DNA of 64,000 bases, taken from NCBI GenBank assembly GCA_948567375.1, contig OX419762.1, positions 19,274,727 through 19,338,726 on the forward strand, read 5' to 3'. The notes under the pieces were generated by a model. The model made no database searches, was not told the origin of the DNA, and saw only the letters and a list, made by a program, of their open reading frames with translations. Positions 22,023-34,000 of the stretch are shown here, piece after piece. The position numbers were made by a program, and so were the translations under genes. The DNA comes from Lunularia cruciata. Lineage: Eukaryota; Streptophyta; Marchantiopsida; Lunulariales; Lunulariaceae. Positions within the stretch are counted from its first letter, which is position 1. Each line of letters starts with the position of its first letter.

Positions 22023-22193
22023 ACTTGCCTTGCCTTGTCATATGCGCACCCCCCTTTTCTTTCATATTTCCAATTAAAAACCCTTTGTTCCTAACCCATG
22101 TTCTTTTTCCTCTTGTGTCCAACCTCCTCCTCCTCCCATCTTTATCAATGATCACGAGGAGTAAAAAGATGATTGTATCCTTATGCATCGCCA

Positions 22194-22345
22194 TATTCAA
22201 TTAGACCACTGACAACATACAAAATACAAGGTCCTTTGGAAAGGATATCCTCTTCATGATGCCCCATGGGAACCTCTTTCTCATCTCCAAAATGCACAAA
22301 TAGCCATCCAGGAGTTTGAAACTTCAATGGCAATGAGGACATCAC
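22194..22345 (+). pseudogene. Chromodomain remnant
   Basis: In the frame read through a stop, the plus strand gives KYKVLWKGYPLHDAPWEP followed by LQNAQIAIQEFE. This matches the core of chromodomains at the integrase C-terminus of chromoviruses, where they bind histone H3 marks and steer insertion. It lies just before the polypurine tract. Confidence 0.82.
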
Positions 22346-22367
22346 CAACTAGCGGTGGGGGAATATA

Positions 22368-22776
22368 TGACAATATGGAGTTTAGTGACAAAGTTAGTTA
22401 AGGTTAACAAAGTAGTAAATAGGACAAATTAGCCTAGAATATTCCAAAAGTATCTAAGAAGCTTCTTGGGAAGCTTCCCAACTAGCTTAGCTTGCACCCT
22501 AAGTAGGTAGCTTCTAGAAGGAAGCATATAAAAGCTTCCAACTAGCTTAGCTTGCACGCCAAGTAAATGGCTTCTAGAAAAAAGCTTCCCAATTAACTTC
22601 GCTTACACTCCAAGAAAGTGGCTTGAGGAAGCTTCTTGAAGCTTCTCAAGGCCTAGTATCCTCTTTATAAATACTAAAGCCAAAGCTCATGCTAGACATT
22701 TGGAGTTTCCCACATTCTAGTGTCCCAATGTGATCTTCTATTCTCTTATTTCTCTCCTTGGTCTTGATCTTTTATA
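22368..22776 (+). repeat. Right LTR of the chromovirus
   Basis: It begins TGACAATATGG after a purine tract (GGTGGGGGAA near 22354) and ends TTTTATA, then AGATT. It aligns with 17525-17948. The terminal CA has become TA. Confidence 0.88.
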
Positions 22777-22781
22777 AGATT

Positions 22782-23420
22782 ACATGGAAACCCACTTAAC
22801 CAATAAGTCCCTTTGGGGCAAAGTAGGAAATTGTATATAAGGCTTTGGCTCAATAATTTCCAAGTTCACTTTCTCATGCAATTTTTTCATACAACCAAAG
22901 TCCACAATTACTTTGTCCCAAATGTTGATGAATGCCTATATAGAGTAAGGTGAGGAAATTAACAATAGGAGCACAAGTAGTAGAGTAAATAGAGGTGTAT
23001 TGGTGCTTGATTCATGAGGAAGACACAAGAGTGAATCAATGTGTTGAGGAATCAATTTGGTTTGGAGCATTTGGAAGTACCACAAAATTGAAAAGAGAGT
23101 GCATTTGGCTTACTAGAAGACACCTTCAAAGTGCCTTTGGGAAGAGTAAGACATGCCTTTGGAGTTGATGTCTTTGGGATGAAGTGGTCTTTGGGGCAAA
23201 GTGAACCATCATCTTCAAGAGTAACTTGGATTATATTTGTAGTGAATTTTTTTGTTAATTTCTCTTTTCCATAGTGTACCATAGGGGGGTGACACTACAT
23301 TCTTTTGGTAGTAGTTCATACCAAAGAGATTAAATAGGAAATAAATAATAAACATACTATGACATAATGACACTTCCTTTCATTTCTAGTCATCTTTAAC
23401 CCATAACCTCAAGGGAGTAA
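22782..23420 (+). repeat. Family R copy 2, right part
   Basis: It resumes the R sequence interrupted by the chromovirus. The part from 23050 to 23420 parallels 1180-1540, including the GGTGACAC block, TTAAATAGGAAATAAA and the CCTCAAGGGA end. The short minus-strand ORF 23052-23282 is part of the repeat. Confidence 0.6.
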
Positions 23421-26249
23421 CTTAGTTCTTACCAACTTTACTATATTAGGTTGGTATTGAGTCAGCATACTAATTGTGACATGTATTATATAAATTTATG
23501 AGAATATGTTATATATGAAAGTAATATAACTATGTAGAACTCAAGAAGAAATAGAATATTACTCTCTTATTTTATTTAATATTAGTTAGATTATTCCATG
23601 AATGATCAAACAAGTAATCACATGGTAGTTTATTGGTTGATTGATATAATTGAATAATATAATAGATATATTATTATTAGTTGATTAAAAAATATATATT
23701 ATTAGTATAATTGATATTAGTAGAAGTAGTTAAACTAAATGAGGGTAAAACATTAGCATTCATCAAGAATTTAATTAGAGGTATACTGAAGTTGGATGAC
23801 ATGATATTAGTATTTATGAATTGTGTATTTGTACTTAGAACCTTTGAACTAGTTACCTAAAGGGAAAAAGTTTGGCAATAATAAATCTTGAGTTTTGTAA
23901 ATTAAGCATGTCAAACCTATGTATAGAATCAACCATTGAGAATCTAGATTAAAATTTTTATGAACTTTTATTGTCTTTTAGTATTTATTAATAAAACTTA
24001 CAAAAGGAATATTTACACAAAAGTATTTTGTATGACCTGATTGAAAGGAGATAAATACAATTCTATTGTCCCTATTCAAAGTTTTTAAGCATCCTACACA
24101 TACACCTAATTCATCAAATTGAGTAAGAATCAAATGGAAAGGAAGTTTGCATAATATGAGTATACTTAATATTGTTTGTGAAGCAAATTATGCAAACTTT
24201 GCAAGGAATATACTCTTACATTTACTTTAAATTTACTATAAGATGAGAAAAGATACTAAATTACACAAGCAATAAATATACAAGTTTTGAAAATCTAGTG
24301 GTTACTTTGTAATAATGCAATGTATGTAGAGGAAGAAATATTATCTTTAGCCAAAGTATATTTCATGGAACTTCTAACTGCAAATTTTATGTTTGATTAC
24401 CAAGATAAGTATTTGATGATGCATTCAATAAAAATTTGATTCAAGAGATCCAAAAATATAATAAGAAACAATTTGAACATTTAAAAATAGTTTGAATCAA
24501 GAAATCTACCAATATAATGAGAAACCTATTAATAGCATGTTTAGAAGCAATACTTATCAAGTACAATTTCCAAAGATACACAAATTGCATGTTTGAATGA
24601 CTCCTGCAATAAATTCTATCATTCCTTGTATTGAGTGCAGTCTTCAGCAAAAATTATTTTTTGGGCAGTTTTATGATTTTTTTCTAAGCTTACGTTAAGT
24701 TATATGCTTCTAGAAGCTAGAAAGTGGTTTTTTGCCGCCTGCTTTTGGAATGGAGGATAGCTACATGAAGGAAGAAAGGCACAAAAGAAACAAGCACAAA
24801 GACCACTAGCCTTTGGCCTAGAAGATCTTTGGACCCAAAGGATATTTGCAAAAGAAATTCCTCTTAAATGTCATCCAAAGAGAGTGAGATAACATGGTGT
24901 GAGAGAGAAAGCTAACATGGTGAGAGGAAGCCATGTAGCAAATGTACCAAGGCATCATAAGTACATGCCTAAAAGTAATCCTAAAATCACAAACAATGAA
25001 CAAGTGTGTCTTGCATAATAGTGTCAATATCATCTATAGCAAGAAACTTGGGTCCTTGCTATGTAATTTGATTTTTAGGTAGCTTTGGGATTTGAGCTAT
25101 ATATAAATTATGTATGAAATTTGGGAAAATAGAGATCCCAAGATAGGAAATTTGAGAAGAAACATATGTGCCTAGACTAAGGGAAAATTGGAGAGATGTC
25201 CTTGGCCTATAAATCTCCACACTAGGGGCAATGACGTTGGAAACCTAATGGCATTAACTTGAACAGAATTTGGAGAAGGTGTTGAAGGCTTCTTTTGACA
25301 AGCCAAGGTCCAACAATGGATGGAATGTGGCCCACTACAAGGGTTCTACTTAAAGGGCTATCATCAAATCCATCATGAAGCTCTTCAAATTTAAGAGGGA
25401 AACATACCTTAACACCAACCAAGCAATAATTCTTCCAATTTATCTACAAAGTACAATAGATCAATTGAGCATTTTTGTTCCATATATTGACCAAAGACAT
25501 ATGCAAGGATATGAAAAAGGATGGAGGAGCAACACACCTATTCCCATTTTTGTGCACTTCTACATGGGGAGGAACATTCTTATGGAGGAAGGGAAGAGAT
25601 TCACCAGCCATTTTTGCCCAAAGGGGTATTTTTCATTGCACCCAAAGGCAAAGGTAATCAGCTAAAAGTATAAGGCAATAGATGTAGAGTATGCAAGCTC
25701 AAACAAATTTGTAATGGTGGAAGAAGGTTCAAACATCCTTGGCTAAGCCAAGAAGGTGAAGAGTGAAGCAATTGCAAGGCCAAAGGTGCAAACCAAGAAG
25801 GCAAAGAAGAATCCTTAGGTGATGGGAGAGTCTTTAGAGGTGGAGGCAAAAGACACCAAGAGCAAAGAGGAGCAAGAAGTAGAGTCCAATGCATAAAGGA
25901 GAAGAAGGATATAGAGCTAAGGACCAAGTTGTAATGTTTTGAGTACATGAGAACCCCAAGAGAAATACAAGAGAAGAAACACAAGAGAAACACATGGTTT
26001 CATCCCTCAATATTTTGATAGCCCAAAGGAGCACCTTGTCTTTATTATATAGCAAAGAAGATTCATTCAAAAGGAAATCTACCCTTGGATCAGATACATG
26101 GATTGGTGATATGTTAATGAGCTTCACCCTAAGATTAGTTGCATGGATTGGTGACATGTCTATCCTTGTCTTGTTTGGGTGGTCAAACATGTTTGACTAG
26201 AGGTGATCTTTAGAGAATCTTCCTATAGAAAGCTCAAAAAGCATGAGTG
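23421..26249. other. AT-rich gene-free region
   Basis: No recognisable gene. The ORF at 25375-25665 (plus) reads through a stretch with no domain I know, and its surroundings look like decayed repeat. Low-complexity A/T is heavy at 23460-23760. Confidence 0.45.
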
Positions 26250-26540
26250 AAGCACCATTGGGAAGATCTTAATGAGACATACAAGAGGGAAGAGCAATAC
26301 CTTTTTATCCCAAAGGGATGGATAATTTGTGATTTTCAAGGCCTAATGTATCTGTTTAGGCCTTCAAAATTGACTCTAAAGTTTTGGGGGTGTTTTTGGA
26401 CTCTGCCCTATTAGTGGAAGTATTCTTTTGGTGACACATCTATCTTATCTACTTAAACCATCATATAAAAAATCCTTTCAAATATTACCAAGCAAATTTC
26501 TGCCTTTAGGAAATATGTCTAGATAGTGGTATTACACAAT
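26250..26540 (+). repeat. Direct repeat D, copy 1
   Basis: It matches 27230-27525 over roughly 250 bp, with landmarks TTTTCAAGGCCTAAT, CTAAAGTTT, TTTTGGTGACAC and ATATGTCTAG followed by TGGTATTACA. The two copies are about 980 bp apart. They might be LTRs of a short, decayed element, but I found no primer site. Confidence 0.65.
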
Positions 26541-26957
26541 TGCATGAGGTTGAAGGCAAAGGCTTTGTAGAGATAAGCCAAAGAAGGAGGACCCTTGGTA
26601 GAAGAGGAGCAAGTAGCCAAATATGAACTTGCATAAGGAGGAATCATTCCCCTAACATCACTATCTTATCACTATTGTTCATTTGGTGGGGCTACTTATA
26701 TAACTACTAGAGGGACTCTTGCTTGAGTACCAAGAGCACCAAGGGGTAATTGATTATCCTTAATAAGGTATCTACATGAAACTTCCCACCAAGTGAACAT
26801 AGAGAAGGTGAAGGAGGAAGTGGTGAAGATGAGGGAGTAATACAAAGAGGAGTGTAGGAAGAAAATCCCTTGGTGTAGGAGAACTTTGAGGAGAAGAGGC
26901 AGGCCACTTTGCTCAAAGTTAGAAGTAAGATGAACAAAGAAGACATTAAGATGTTTA

Positions 26958-27233
26958 TTGGGAGAAGTGAAAATTGTCTTCCTCAAACAAAACCAAAGAC
27001 AAAAGGAGTTTGAGGAGAAATTAAGAGCTTGTAATGAGGAGGTGGCTAGTGAATTGGATGCAGTCCATATGAGCCTGATTGCAACAAAGGTGCAATGGAA
27101 TGACTACTGCACCAAAGTGGCCTTGCAATTCAAGAAGTTGCAAAACAAACTAAAGAAGAGGGAGCAAGAGAAGGAAGCATATCACAATCAAATGAAATCT
27201 TCTTGTAGGAATTCAAGAAAATTGTGTGGATGA
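26958..27233 (+). pseudogene. Coiled-coil-like ORF relic between the D repeats
   Basis: The 91-residue ORF is rich in Lys, Glu and Gln with heptad-like spacing (FEEKLRACNEEV, LQNKLKKREQEKE). It has no family I recognise. It lies between the two D repeats, so it may be a remnant of the element they belong to. It could equally be chance. Confidence 0.3.
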
Positions 27234-27525
27234 GGTACCATTAGAAAGCTCTCAATGAGACAAACTTGGGAGATTGAAGGCCAACCTTTCTTCTATTTGG
27301 GTGGAGATATTTGCACATTTTCAAGGCCTAATTCATCCATTTAGGTCTCCAAAATTGGCTCTAAAGTTTCTACGCTATTTTTGGCTCTTGCCTTATTAGT
27401 AGAAGTACACTTTTGGTGACACCTCTATCTGATCTACCTAGCCAATCATACATAACATCCTTCCAGATGTTACCAAGCAAATTTTCAACTCTAGATGATA
27501 TGTCTAGCTATTGGTATTACAAGTA
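27230..27525 (+). repeat. Direct repeat D, copy 2
   Basis: This is the partner of 26250-26540, in the same orientation. The copies differ by many substitutions. Confidence 0.65.
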
Positions 27526-27769
27526 TGGACTATGGATGTTAAGAGGATGGCATTATAAACACATGTGTAGAAATTTTCAACCTGTTTGATAATAATTTTC
27601 CTTTGTAAAATTATCTTGATGACTTAAATACCTATAGCAAGGCTTACATACCTTAATAATGAATTTATGAAAGAAATTTAGACCACCACCAAAACTCTCC
27701 AAAGATTATGCAATGGTTTCATTATGTCATTCTAGAGCTTGCTAAGATAAAGTGAAAATGATAGTTTCT

Positions 27770-28200
27770 ACAAATTTGCAAGCCCTTCTTAGCAATTTTA
27801 GAAACTAGCAAAAGTGGAACAACTAGACTTAAAATAGTGTGAGAAATTGCAATAATTTCTGGAATAATTTGACCAACTTCTTCAACTAACAAAAATAAAA
27901 ATCTACTTATATTCAAGTTGTAAGCCCTTCTTGGCACTTTTGGAAACTTAGCCTATTTGAAGCATCTAGACTTAACACAATGTGAGAAATTGCAATCATT
28001 GCCAAAATCATTTGGTCAACTTTTTCACCTAATTTAAAAAAGAAATCTACTCATGTTAAGAGTTGCAAGCATTTCCCACTTTGGAACTTAGCCAACTTGG
28101 AACAACTAGAAAACCAATTTGGTGTATGAAATTGCAGTCATTGTTGTGAATCATTTGAGCAATTTCTCCACAATCCATTCTTCATCTTGGTTGGATGCAC
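27770..28200 (+). pseudogene. Leucine-rich-repeat gene fragment
   Basis: Three repeats of about 140 bp are visible, near 27790, 27935 and 28075. The best, at about 27935-28005, translates GNLAYLKHLDLTQCEKL then QSLPKSFGQL. The others give NLAKVEQLDL and NLANLEQLE in other frames with stops. Such LRRs occur in plant NB-LRR resistance-type proteins and related receptors. No NB-ARC or kinase is visible nearby, so the fragment is a relic of unknown parentage. Confidence 0.65.
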
Positions 28201-30340
28201 TTCTTACCAAGGTGAAGTTGTTGTCTGACACAACAAGGATGGAAAATATTCTAGTCAAACATGTATCCTGAAGATACAATGTTGTACATGTGTTGTATGT
28301 GAGAGCTCAACAAACTAAATAGTTTACATAAAATTGAATACAAAAGCCAAAAATCACATTGGAAAAAAGCTTTCTTAGTTTATAGAAAGGCTCATGTTTG
28401 TTTGGGCTAGCAAACACTTGGCTATCAAGTTTTGATTAAAATACTCGATCATTGAAGGTAAAAAATCTTTGGCAAAAAGTAAAAAGATCCTCCCATATCA
28501 TGAAAACATCTCTAAACCAAAATGTTCTCCCAAAGTTGCTTTATGCCCCATTAACATCCTGGATGTATCAGACAATTTTTTGAGGCTAATTTTGAGACAT
28601 AATCTTCTTCTTCCCTTTCAAAACTATGATGAGATATATAAATAAAACTATAATGAGTTATGAGTTATGGTTCACGGGTGAAATCAATCTTGTGATAAGC
28701 AATGTGATTGTGAGATTGCCTTTAGCCATGAGGACAAATACAACATTGAGGTAGCACACTAGACATAGACAATATCTTTCTCTATTCACACCCTATGGCA
28801 AATTTTTTCCACCCATGCTATTCTCCTCAACTCAATATACTTTTTAATTCACTAATTCTTTGATTAGAAACATCATCCATAATCAAGAACCAAAACCATC
28901 ACTAATCAAAGATCAAAGCTCAAAACTTTGTACATTAAGAACCACTTCTCTCTGCTTGCTAGGTGGACTCTCATGAAAAAGGACTCTTGCGGAAAGGAAA
29001 GCAAAAAGTTTTGAGCTCCAAACCTAGAAACGTCCGGCATTACACTTTCAAGAACAAATTTCCGGTAATAAAGCGGATTTAATATGCCGCTAAGGATCGC
29101 TAGAACCAGAATTGTAATACGTTATTAAAGAGTAAGAACTAAGATAACAACCATACAGATACCATCTTAAGACAATATGTACACATGCCATCTTTACATG
29201 GTACATGGATCTTCCCTTCCTTCTTGTTATCCTACATGCACCTTTTCCCATCTTTAAATGATTCAGATGGACATATTACATTACCTATAATATGGTGGAT
29301 ATCTGAACACAATAAATGGTCCGTAAAACCTAATTATGTCACGTCTCCTTCAATGCTCGATCCCACACCACCTTGTGAAGATAACACTTTTGTAAATTGT
29401 CTTGAACTTTTTCCAGGATTCTTGCGTTCACATACTCTCGAGAATTAGAAACGTGATAATCCGTGTTTCTTTCTTATATCGTAAATTGACAAAATCAAGC
29501 ACATTGATGGATGGATGTGTGTTTGTATGTCTACATTAGGGGCTTTCAATTGCACATTTCACGGAATGAAGTCATTTTCGTGGAATATACGGGACAACTA
29601 CAGAGACGAAGAGACCACAAGCACTCAAATTGAATGGGGTCATCAAGACGATGACGAATTCCTGAGAACAAGTATTTTATGGCGGTGAACTGAATTTCGT
29701 AGTACTTATGCGTCCCGTCCAGACATGTTAGGTCATGTTTCTTCTTGAAGAACCGATGGTGCGATGATTGTGGTGTATAATTTCGTGGTGGTACGTGGTG
29801 AATTTAGTAAAAACTGTGATGTATTTAACAATTCCATATGCTTAAGGATGAGAAATTGTTCGATTACGTCGTTGGTTGATGTCAAGGTCCAACTTTGACG
29901 GGTGATTCTGCAGAACTATGAATCTTGATCGATTTCAGCTTTTCCTACGTACATTAGGAGGGCATACTAAACACACATATGTCAGATTTTGAGAGCTCTG
30001 GATGATAGGACTCAACATATGAGGCGATGGATTCTCTTGGGGTTCTCCCTCAATAGTTTCTAATATTCTCCGGTAATAAAAATGAAAACTCCATCCTAAT
30101 CAATTTTTGTTGAATTTGCTTAATGTTGATAACAACTTCTATGTAAGACTACCGTTCAAACCACCACATTCATTTCAGAAACTAAACAAGACATACAATT
30201 GCAAGAGCTAATGTTGATGGAAACTGCTATGCAAGACTACCGTTCAAATCACCCACATTCAGAAACTATCAAGACATGCAATTGCAAGAGCTAAGCATCA
30301 AAAACTCTGGAAAACATACATACTATTTGTACCGACTCTA
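28201..30340. other. Gene-free region upstream of the glucosidase gene
   Basis: From about 28980 rightward the sequence becomes less AT-monotonous and loses the R-type repeats, marking a change from repeat desert to gene neighbourhood. The ORF at 29185-29448 has no recognisable domain. One tandem duplication lies at 30125-30297. Confidence 0.45.
30125..30297 (+). repeat. Tandem duplication of about 86 bp
   Basis: Two copies (about 30125-30212 and 30213-30297) share AAGACTACCGTTCAAA, CACATTC, AGAAACTA and CAATTGCAAGAGCTAA, with small indels. Confidence 0.8.
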
Positions 30341-30341
30341 T

Positions 30342-30436
30342 TGGGGCTTAGCCCCATTTTTACCTTTTTCATCTCTCCCTTGTTCGGCTTGATGGGGTGG
30401 TCTTCCCATCCGTATTGTTTCTACGCGGTCGTCCTT
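30342..30436 (+). repeat. Short dispersed repeat S, copy 1
   Basis: It begins GGGGCTTAGCCCCATTTTT, continues with a pyrimidine-rich part (ACCTTTTTCATCTCTCCC), CGGCTTGATGGGG and CTTCCCATCC, and ends TCTACGCGGTCGTCC. It lies about 570 bp upstream of the glucosidase start codon. The family has six copies in the window; I cannot name it. Confidence 0.85.
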
Positions 30437-30668
30437 CTCCTCTTTGTACTGAGATGCAATGACTTGAAAGGGAAAGTGGGACATCTTACCACTGCGCAAA
30501 CAAATCTTTTAGCTTTGTTGGAGCAAGTTTTCGTGATGTATGAAACTTTGATTCTCAAAATCCCAACATTTGATCAGGGATCTTTTCAGCTTGGCAAACG
30601 TGTCTCTAAAACCAGATGTAATCAGAAAGAAACACGTATCAATCGGAGACAATAGAAGAAACAAAAAG

Positions 30669-30758
30669 TTTTACCATATTTTCACGGATCGTCTGTCCTG
30701 TTCAAAGTGTTGATGGGGTCTTCCCGTCCTTCATTTTTTCTACGCGGTCACCCTTCTC
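30669..30758 (+). repeat. Short dispersed repeat S, copy 2 (diverged 5' part)
   Basis: TTGATGGGGTCTTCCCGTCC and TTCTACGCGGTCACCC match the family's 3' half. The 5' half is altered and the GGGGCTTAGCCCC start is lost. It is about 250 bp upstream of the glucosidase start. Confidence 0.75.
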
Positions 30759-30977
30759 TCGTTCAAAGTGTTTCCTCAGAACACATTTGCAAATTCCTCT
30801 GATCTACTGATTCGTGTAGAATACAGGGCATGTCTCCGAACTCGATCAGAAAGGGACCAAGGACTTCAGAGTATTGTACTGTAGAGATCTTCGGAGTTCC
30901 GAGGCCGGCCCGGAGACAGGGCACGAGAGCTAGTAAAGAAACGAGGAACACAAATTAGAGAAGCAGGACGGAACATT

Positions 30978-30995
30978 CTCTCGCAGGGGCGAGAG
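30978..30995 (+). promoter_or_regulatory. Perfect short hairpin just upstream of the glucosidase start codon
   Basis: CTCTCGC, loop AGGG, GCGAGAG: a seven-pair GC-rich stem ending 12 bases before ATG 31008. If it lies in the 5' UTR it could affect scanning. The transcription start is not visible, so this is inference. Confidence 0.4.
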
Positions 30996-31007
30996 ATTTG
31001 ACGCCAA

Positions 31008-34000
31008 ATGGAGATGCGAGAGGTGAATCGGAGGAGTGGAAATCATTGCGGTTTGACGGTGATGATTCTGGTCCTTGCAGTTTTAGCATCGGGAGTTGAG
31101 GGATGGAAAAAGGACGAGTTCAAGCGATGCGATCAGACTATATTCTGTAAAGAGGCGAGAAATCGACAGGAGGGAAGCTCCAGTTGGTTCATTAGCGAGG
31201 TGAATGTGACGAACGGGAAAGTTAGGGCTCGATTGATCAACGATGGGGAGGAAGGAGCGCAGGGCTCGCTGATTCTGCATTTGAGTGCTTACGAGGAGGG
31301 AATCATCAGACTCAAGGTGAAGGAAACAGAGAAGAAGAGAAAAAGGTTTGAGGTTCCAGAGGTGTTAGTGAAAGAGGTGGAAGACAAGAGGTTATGGATC
31401 CAGCGAGTGATCGAGAAAGATGGAGCTTCAATGGTGGTGCTGGCGGGGTACGAAGTGGTGCTCCTCCATAGACCGTTTCAGCTCTATGTGAGAAATGGGA
31501 AGGAAACTCTCATTTCTCTGAACAGTAAGGGTTTGTTCCACTTCGAGCAGCAGAGAGAAAAGCGTGAAGGAGAGGACTGGGATGATGTGTTCCGAAGTCA
31601 TACGGACACTCGTCCTCATGGTCCTCAGTCACTTGGCTTCGATGTGTCCTTTTTTGGTGCAGGTCATGTTTATGGAATTCCTGAGCGAGCAACTAGCCTT
31701 GCTCTTAAAGCTACAAGAGGTGGTGACATTACATCTGAACCATACAGGTTGTATAACTCAGACATTTTTGAGTACCTGCATGATTCTCCATTCGGATTGT
31801 ACGGTGCTGTTCCTGTCATGTTGTCTCACAGTGCACAACGAACAACTGGATTTTTTTGGCTGAATGCTGCTGAGATGCTGGTTGATGTCCTGGCTAAGGA
31901 TAAGTCGGATCCAGAGGAGGATCCAAGGGTAGATACGCATTGGGTCGCTGAGAGTGGATCGTTTGATGTTTTCTTTTTCATCGGTCCTGGACCCAAGGAT
32001 GTGATTCGTCAGTATACTACTTTGACGGGAACAAGCATAATGCCCCAGCTGTTTGCAACAGCCTACCATCAATGCCGATGGAATTATAAGGACGAGGCAG
32101 ATGTGGCTATGGTAGATTCAGGTTTTGATGAGCATGATATACCGTATGACGTTCTCTGGTTGGACATTGAGCACACTGATGGCAAAAAGTATTTCACCTG
32201 GGATTCAGTTTTGTTCCCGACCCCTAAGCAAATGCAGGACAAGATTGCTGGCAAAGGAAGAAAAATGGTGACGATTGTGGATCCTCATATTAAGAGGGAT
32301 AACTCGTACTACATACATAAAGAAGCACAGTCCAAGGGTTTCTATGTGAAGGATAAACATGGCCGGGATTACGATGGTTGGTGCTGGCCAGGTTCTTCAT
32401 CTTACTTGGACATGCTTGACCCTGAAGTTCGTGCCTGGTGGGCTGACAAGTTCGGTATAAGTAGCTATCAAGGATCTACTTCCAATCTTTACATCTGGAA
32501 TGATATGAACGAGCCATCAGTTTTTAATGGCCCAGAGGTACAATAGCTGCCCTAAGACGCATTTTACTTTGATCAGGCAACTCCCTAAGAGCTGGAGATA
32601 CTAGGTCTTTGGTGAATCAGTGAACCTAAATCTTATTCAACTTTTATGACAGTTGCTTACTGTGCAATGCAGGCAACAATGCCCAGGGATAACATTCACT
32701 TCGGCGAAGTGGAGCATAGAGATGTCCATAATGCTTACGGTTATTATTTCCACATGGCCTCCTCAGAAGGTCTCATTAAAAGGGGGGATTATAATGACAG
32801 GCCTTTTGTTCTGTCGAGGTCTTTCTTCGCTGGTACTCAGCGAGTTGGTGCAATATGGACGGGCGATAATGCTGCTGATTGGGACCATATGAAGGTATCT
32901 GTGCCCATGTTGTTGACTCTTGGGCTCACCGGCATCACTTTCACTGGTAAGTAACCTCTGTTATGAACGACACTCCAATGATCACAGGTTCTAGTTGGCA
33001 CTATGCTGTTGGTATGAGACTCCTGCCGAGTATAGCTAGCCGAATTTCTACCCCTTCGCTCCCCCCGCCCTTCGAGGGTAGTATGATTCTAGGGAAGGTG
33101 TCCTTGCGGGAGCCAGTTGCAGATTCAGCGAAATCCAATGTACTGTAGGCCATGCCCCCTTGTCAAACGAGTCAAGACGAACTTGACTCGAAACTGCTGT
33201 ATACGCTCACAGGATTAATGACAAATGGACTTCCTATCTGCAGGTGCGGACGTTGGAGGATTCTTCGGAAATCCAGACCCTGAGCTACTAACAAGGTGGT
33301 ATCAACTGGGTGCATATTACCCATTCTACCGTGGTCACGCTCATCTAGATACAAAGAGAAGGGAGCCATGGATATTTGGGTTAGTCGCTCACTCTTTCCC
33401 TTTTAAATAGGAAGTTTGTACCTCATATCACATTTCTCCTATGCATTCTCATTGGGATGTTCTGATGTAACTATCCATACGAAAGTTCTTAGATTTGCGC
33501 AACATGTCATACACATAAAGAACCGTCGACCGTTGACTTCGGGGGAGATGCTGTGGATCAAAGAATTACTTATATTTACGAGATTTTGCTCTCGTTCATG
33601 CAGAGAGCCATACACCTCCTTGATTCGTGAGGCTATACATACAAGATACGCTCTCCTGCCCTACATCTATACACTGTTCTATGAGGCCCATGTGAAGGGA
33701 TATCCTCTCATGCGTCCTATTTGGATGGAATATCCTAAGGAAACAATTGCCTACGCTATAGACGACCAATTCTTGCTAGGCAAAGACCTTCTGGTACACG
33801 GTGTCTACTCTGAGGTCAGTCGCACTTAAGAACCTGGGGCGTTGGCTTTAAACGAGTTTGCATTTGGCGCTTTCTGACTTTTGATATACTTCGTCCTTTC
33901 TCGCCTACATCACCAAGATATTGTATATTCTTTGCTTGGACTTGCGAGGGATTTCATACCGAACCTTACTCGCTTTGCAATATTAAGCCGGGTTTCCTAG

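Larger units (their letters stand above)
17525..22776 (+). mobile_element. Ty3/Gypsy chromovirus (decayed), with LTRs, PBS, PPT and TSD
   Basis: The element is complete in structure: left LTR 17525-17948, initiator-Met primer site 17950-17961, coding region, polypurine tract near 22354-22363 and right LTR 22368-22776. AGATT occurs directly outside both ends (17520-17524 and 22777-22781), a perfect 5-bp target duplication. The order Gag, protease, RT, RNase H, integrase, chromodomain is that of chromoviruses. Many stops and frameshifts make it inactive. It landed inside a copy of family R. Confidence 0.93.
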
